A DNA stretch of 64,000 nucleotides from Fulvia fulva (Eukaryota > Ascomycota > Dothideomycetes > Mycosphaerellales > Mycosphaerellaceae): contig NC_063017.1 of the NCBI RefSeq assembly GCF_020509005.1, positions 3,906,001 to 3,970,000 of the forward strand, given 5' to 3'. How positions within the stretch are numbered: the stretch's first letter is position 1; every line of letters begins with the position of its first letter. The notes beneath the pieces were generated by a model that was not told the DNA's origin, made no database searches, and saw only the letters and a program-made list of their open reading frames with translations. Shown here in pieces: positions 59,190 through 64,000 of the stretch. Both the position numbers and the translations under genes were made by a program.

Positions 59190-62100
59190 GTCGATGCCGA
59201 TAACTAGCCTCGACACGCTTAGTATTATCTAGTATAACGTCAACTATAGCAAGGATATAGTCTAGAACCATTTCCTATACGAGGCGGACCCGCGCGTCTA
59301 CTACGTCCTTACAATCTAGGAGCTATAGATTAACCCGCACTATAAGAGACTAACGACCTACAAGTTACTAGGCTATACGACATGCCTACGAGGCGACGGC
59401 AGACCCCGTACGTGCTTCTATATTAGTAAGGACATACTAGAATCCGACTAGGAGGTAGTGTACTACGTAGACGAAGAAGGCGGGGGCGATATTACCTCCC
59501 TCTACGTAGGTAGCACCTAGATACACAACCTATATATACAACCGCTAGCCTCGAGGTCTAGCCGCGACCTAGGGGTCTGTAGACACCTAGACAGTGCGCT
59601 TAAGAGACAAGGGTGCTACATCGTAGTAGGAGACTTCAACATATACTACCCTTCCTAGGAAAGCCTTATATAGCCGCACCCTATAGCCGACGAAGTACTC
59701 GACTTGATAGCGAGCAACGTAATTGCCCTTAATACCCCGAAGGACCTAGGCACCTAGAAGAGAGGGGGACTCTAAGGCACGATCGACCTCTCCTAGATCT
59801 TAGATAGCTACTACTACACGGTAACCTACTATAGGATCGAATATGAACTCGAGGCATCGTTAGACTACATACTAGTCAGGACCTCTATTACGATATAGAT
59901 ATAACGTACACTAGCGAGAACCCCTAAGCTAAACTAGGGAAAGGCCTACTAGGCCAACATCTAGGCGTACCTCGATGACTCTAAGAGGCTAGTCCAGATC
60001 GCGTAGTAGTAATACAACAGTAAAGACGAGATAGACGAAGCAGTCTAGGGGTTGACAGACGAAATAAGAAAAGCGACCTTACTTTACGTTCCGCTTACCT
60101 AACTAACGATATAGTCTAAACTATACTAGACGCCGGAGTGCACTACGGTAGTAAGAGAAGTAAGGAGAGCCCGCCGGGTGTAGACGAGCAGCTATAGCGA
60201 GGAGGCCTAGAACGTATATAGGGAGGTATACCAATAGAAGAAAGCTATAATACGGAGGGAGAAAGCAGTCGGCTAGAGGGCTATAGTAGAAGAAATCGCC
60301 GGCAAGCTAGAGAGGATGTAGAAGCTAGCGAAATAGGCCCGACAGGACCCTATACAGGGCCCCTCCTTCTCTATCCTAGCGCTACAATCGCCTAGTGGCC
60401 CGGTTAGCGACCCCGAGGCCAAGGCGCGTCTACTAGCTAGCAAGTTCTTCCCACCCCTAGTCGAGGCTAATCTAAGCGACATAAACAGCTCTACTCCCCT
60501 AGCCCCTAGCATCGCGGTCTAATAGGAGGTGTCCGAGGGAGAAGTTACCGCTATACTAAGGAAGTTGCCGGCGAAGAAAGCCCCGGGGCCGGATAGGATC
60601 CCAAACGAGCTACTAAAGAAGTGTAGAGATCAACTAGCCCTAGCAGTTATAGCGATCTTTAACGCCTGCCTATAGACCGGATACTACCCGATAGCTTTTA
60701 AACAATCGACGACAGTGGTCCTACGTAAGCCGTAGAAGGAAGACTATACGCAGGTGAAGTCGTACCGCCCAATTGCGCTCCTTAACACTCTTAGGAAGGC
60801 GCTTAAGAAGCTAGTTATAACGAGACTCTCCGAGGCGGTAGAGGAACACTCCCTACTCCCGGACACCTAGATAGGTACGCGCCTATAGCAATCGACGCTA
60901 TCCGCGATAGAACTTATCACCTCTTAGGTAAAGGCCATCTAGTATAAGAATAGGGACAAGGTGGCTTCCTTACTTAGCCTAGACATATCGGGAGCCTTCG
61001 ACTACGTGTTATACCCGCGGCTTCTCTATATCCTAAGGTCGAAAGGACTCCCTAAGTGGCTTATCAACTTCGTACGGTCCTACCTCCAAAACCGTAGTAC
61101 GTCGATCCTAGTCGGCTAGTATAGAAGCCTATTTTAAGTAGTCTATACTAGAATCCCGTAAGGCTTAACGCTAGTACCTATTCTGTTCCTCTTCTTTATA
61201 GCGACGCTGCTCCTAGCCCTAGAATCCCAGAACACCGCTACGAGCGGCTTCGTAGACGACATAAACATCCTAGCGTAGTCTTCCTCGACTAAGGAGAACT
61301 ATAGGCTACTAGAAGAGAAGCACAAGATCTACGAGGACTAGGCTAGGAGGCACGGGGCTCGGTTTGCCCTAGAAAAGTACAATCTGATATACTTTACGCG
61401 CCGGCTACGGTTCTATAATATACAAGCTTCTATCTAGATATAGGGGCACACGACTAACCCGGCAAATCAGCTTAGGATCCTCGGACTATAGGTGGACCCG
61501 GCGCTACGGTAGAGGAAGTACGTATAGGCAATATTACGGAAAGCTGAACAGAATATAGCATTATACTAGAGGCTCACTACGTCTATATAGGGGGCGGACT
61601 TCCGGTAGTCACGACTTCTATATACGGCTATTATACGGCTAGTCCTTACCTATAGCAGCTAAGTATAGTCCTTAGGCGAGAGGGCCTGCCTATCGAAGGG
61701 ACTCGTCGCGCCGCTAGCGAAGATCTAAAACCAATGCCTAAGGAAGGTCACCGGGGTATATAAGTCGATACTAACGAGGATGCTTAAGTACGAGACCGCT
61801 ATACCGCCGATCGACCTATACATCTAGGGACTACGGACCTCCTACTTAGGCAAGTCGGCATAGTACCTAGTATAGAAGGTCATTGCTAGTATAGTCGCAA
61901 GGGCCCGCGAATTAGTACTAGCGTATAAGGGCATTCGACCCGGAAACGAGCCGAACTACCGGGCAAGGGACGAATAGCTAGCAATATAATAGGAAGGTAA
62001 GAAATCGTTTGTAGAGCAACTATAGAAAGAGAGGTAGAACAACTAGGTTGTAGGGCATAGTAGACGCCCTTAGCTAGCGGGACAACCTAAGGAATAGTTA

Positions 62101-62520
62101 GCTACAAAATCCGCGGTTAAGCACCCCCCGAAGCTTATCTACTACCGCCTTACGAGGGTATAGAGTAGCATAGCAACCTAACTACGAAGCGAACACATCG
62201 GCCTCTAGGGGTACCTATTATAGAGGAAGGTTCTAGGATACACGAATACTAGCTGCCCCTACGGCTATCGCTCCTAGAACGTACGGCACGCACTCCTCGT
62301 CTATCCGAGGTGGTCGCTAGGAAGGGGGGAGTAGATAGTAAAGGCGAGGAACCGGACGATTAGGGCACTTCTTAATAACGCTAAAGACCTACGGCGTATT
62401 ACGAACTAGATACTAGAGAAGGGCTGGCTAGAACAGTACCGCCTAGTAGGAGCAGTACAGGAAGAGAGGACACGACGTAGCGCGACGAGACCGGCTAGGA
62501 GCGGGGGCTAACGGGGTAGT
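59190..62520 (+). pseudogene. LINE second frame: endonuclease and reverse transcriptase
   Basis: An apurinic-type endonuclease region includes IVVGDFN at 59623-59640 and DEVLDLIASN. The RT has KKAPGPDRIPNEL (near 60580), SYRPIALLNT, SLDISGAFD (near 60973) and FVDD in place of YADD at 61249-61260. A late zone (GWLEQYRLVGAVQEER near 62420) ends it. These landmarks all share one codon phase although many TAG codons lie between; almost every stop sits where Trp or Gln is expected. So decay was by transition, not indels. Confidence 0.8.
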
Positions 62521-62690
62521 GACATAGACTACGTACGTTTAGAGGGAAAGCTAATCTAGATAAGGAGTAGTCGGGGGCGGGAAGGGTTTTCACCTATTCG
62601 GGTTTCCCTTTGTACATAACAATAGATATATACCTATATAGGCCGGATAGGGTCCTAGAACAGGGGAATAACAAATCTATCTATCTATAT

Positions 62691-63795
62691 ATAGGCGAGC
62701 ATTTTAGAATATATATTAAGTTACTATATATAAGCGCTAGTTAACGACGAGAATCACCTATACGTAGTGTCGGCTACGAACCTCTCGTCTTGCTACGAGA
62801 GAGCTAAGTATTCTTACGCTAGAGCGTCGTAGGCGCGACGGGCGCGTAACGTAGACGAAGCCGCGGCGAATAGAGGACTACTAGTAAAACGGGTATAAAA
62901 ACTATCCGACGAGCGTGTACTCGTATCGGGAGCGAGTCCCTCTTCTTTCTACGTATAAGAAGGGCGCGGAACCGTGGCCTATACGCTCGATAGGACACCT
63001 CTAGTATAAGTATAGAATTTTTACCTCCGGAGACCGTAAGCCGAGCGGGCTAAGCGACGAACATTAGACGAGCGGACTATAGAATAATAACTAAGCGGAC
63101 TATACGACGGCGTCGAGCAGACTACGAAACAATCTAGTGTTTACTAGCGGGCAATACGGTAGGTAGGTAGATACGCGGCGAAGCCTATAAGGGCCTATTA
63201 AATACCCGGTATAGGAACGAGGGTTTTGCCTAAGGTACTACCTATCCCGCTACATAACGTACCTAGTCTAATATAGTAGATTGCGACGAGGAAAAGACGA
63301 TAGCCTAAGTAAGGAAAAGACGGCTATTAGGACGGGGAAAAGACGTATAATATAGGTAGATTAGTTCTATAATCGGGGAGGATCGAGGGTAGGGTAATAA
63401 GGAACTTTATATTAGTTAGTAGGTAGAAACGTAAGGAGTACGCTGCCCGGCGTAGTGTGTACCCCGAGCAAACCTACGAGGTATAGACGGCCGCTTTCTA
63501 GAGATAGGCTACGGTAACGCGAAGGGCGTTAAAACCTAGGGCGTAGTGTATACTAGTAGCGACGGCTAACACTATCTATATAGCCCGAGAGGACGGATAC
63601 GCGTGTCGGTCAATAGAGAGCACTAAAGGGCTTAGGCCTATAGAGGTGGATATTGGCTTAAGGAGCAAACAGGGAGGGAGGGCGTAGAGGGAAGCTTTTG
63701 CTCCGGGCTAACCTCTCGAAACGAGGCTACACGGTGGTGCTAGATGAGTAGGAAAGCGCGGTTAAGACTTGTCACCTTATCTCGTAGCTAGCTTG
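62691..63795. repeat. Other RIP-mutated repeat DNA
   Basis: Same TAG/TA-rich, CpG-rich composition as the LINE but no coding landmarks. Short motif series occur: GGAAAAGACG three times near 63290-63350 and AGCGGACTA-like units near 63060-63130. Perhaps the 5' part of another element. Confidence 0.5.
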
Positions 63796-64000
63796 CTAAA
63801 TACGATTCCTTCCTTGTCACTGGACATATCAGGAGCCTTTGACAATGTCTTACACCAGAGGCTGATCCACATCCTGAAACAGAAGGCTATCCCTAACTGG
63901 ACAGTCCAGTTCATCCAGTCCTTCCTTAGAGGCAGAACCACAAGACTAAGACTGGGCAGATACAAATCTGACAGCATGCCTACAGAGACAGGAATCCCAC
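63796..64000 (+). mobile_element. Unmutated LINE reverse transcriptase fragment, cut by the window edge
   Basis: From about 63814 an open frame reads LSLDISGAFDNVLHQRL, IPNWTVQFIQSFLRGR and RLGRYKSDSMPTETGIP to the edge. It matches the finger-palm portion of LINE RT and aligns with the mutated copy (SLDISGAFD) but differs at many residues, so it is another family. CpA and TpG are normal. The left boundary is abrupt, as for 5' truncated LINE copies. Continuation lies outside. Confidence 0.75.

Larger units (their letters stand above)
57405..62690 (+). mobile_element. RIP-mutated Tad-like LINE retrotransposon
   Basis: The block begins with very AT-rich DNA and continues as sequence rich in TAG and TA but still rich in CG. 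It contains a gag-like first frame, an endonuclease, a reverse transcriptase and a C-terminal region in order on the plus strand, and ends with a short ATCT repeat near 62670. Such order is that of the fungal Tad clade. TpA abundance with loss of CpA/TpG is the RIP pattern. No intact frame remains, so it is dead. Confidence 0.8.

Noticed and set aside
1..64000. tRNA genes or CRISPR arrays
   Set aside because: I looked for B-box-like sequences and regular spaced repeats by eye and saw none convincing; a tRNA scan would settle it.

Overview
This is filamentous ascomycete nuclear DNA, most likely a dothideomycete. Genes carry short GT-AG introns (44-160 bp) with CTAAC-like branch sites. HET, Zn2Cys6, 2EXR/F-box-like and NRPS genes are present, RIP-type mutation is visible, and two introns look like introner-like elements, a class reported from Dothideomycetes. 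The species cannot be named from the sequence.

Layout. 1-2.8 kb: a partial gene, a 2EXR/F-box-like gene and a cupin gene. 3.4-7.6 kb: a gene graveyard with a truncated HET gene, a broken DAL5-type MFS permease and a broken M19 dipeptidase; the last two are divergent and look like a lost dipeptide uptake and hydrolysis pair. 7.9-22.6 kb: mostly conserved genes (Ulp2-like SUMO protease, class II eIF4E, FMP42-like MFS transporter, an MBL-fold protein that has lost metal ligands, a Zn2Cys6 regulator). 23.4-42.1 kb: a secondary-metabolite locus with an apparently intact two-module NRPS (A-T-C-A-T-E-C(T), 2,657 aa after removing two introns), a divergent but damaged ABCC transporter, a Zn2Cys6 regulator, and remnants of an esterase, a C2H2-Zn2Cys6 regulator and a carotenoid oxygenase. 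42.6-52.7 kb: housekeeping genes RPL25, TIM8, NAP1, BMT2 and STE12. 52.7-57.4 kb: no gene I can support. 57.4-63.8 kb: a Tad-like LINE and flanking DNA saturated with TpA mutations, with in-frame stops but the same reading frame kept from endonuclease to 3' end. From about 63.8 kb to the edge: a piece of a different LINE that is not mutated.

The main signals are (1) two related introns, one in the dead MFS gene and one in the NRPS, with conserved splice-end arms, a full-length hairpin design and a central loop in opposite orientation; (2) the NRPS, whose domain order and SHxxxDG terminal condensation motif point to a cyclised dipeptide with a D-residue; (3) two places where convergent genes have both lost their 3' ends and meet within about 15 bp; (4) RIP that removed TGG and CAG codons but left CpG abundant. 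All functions are read from motifs by eye; no searches were run.
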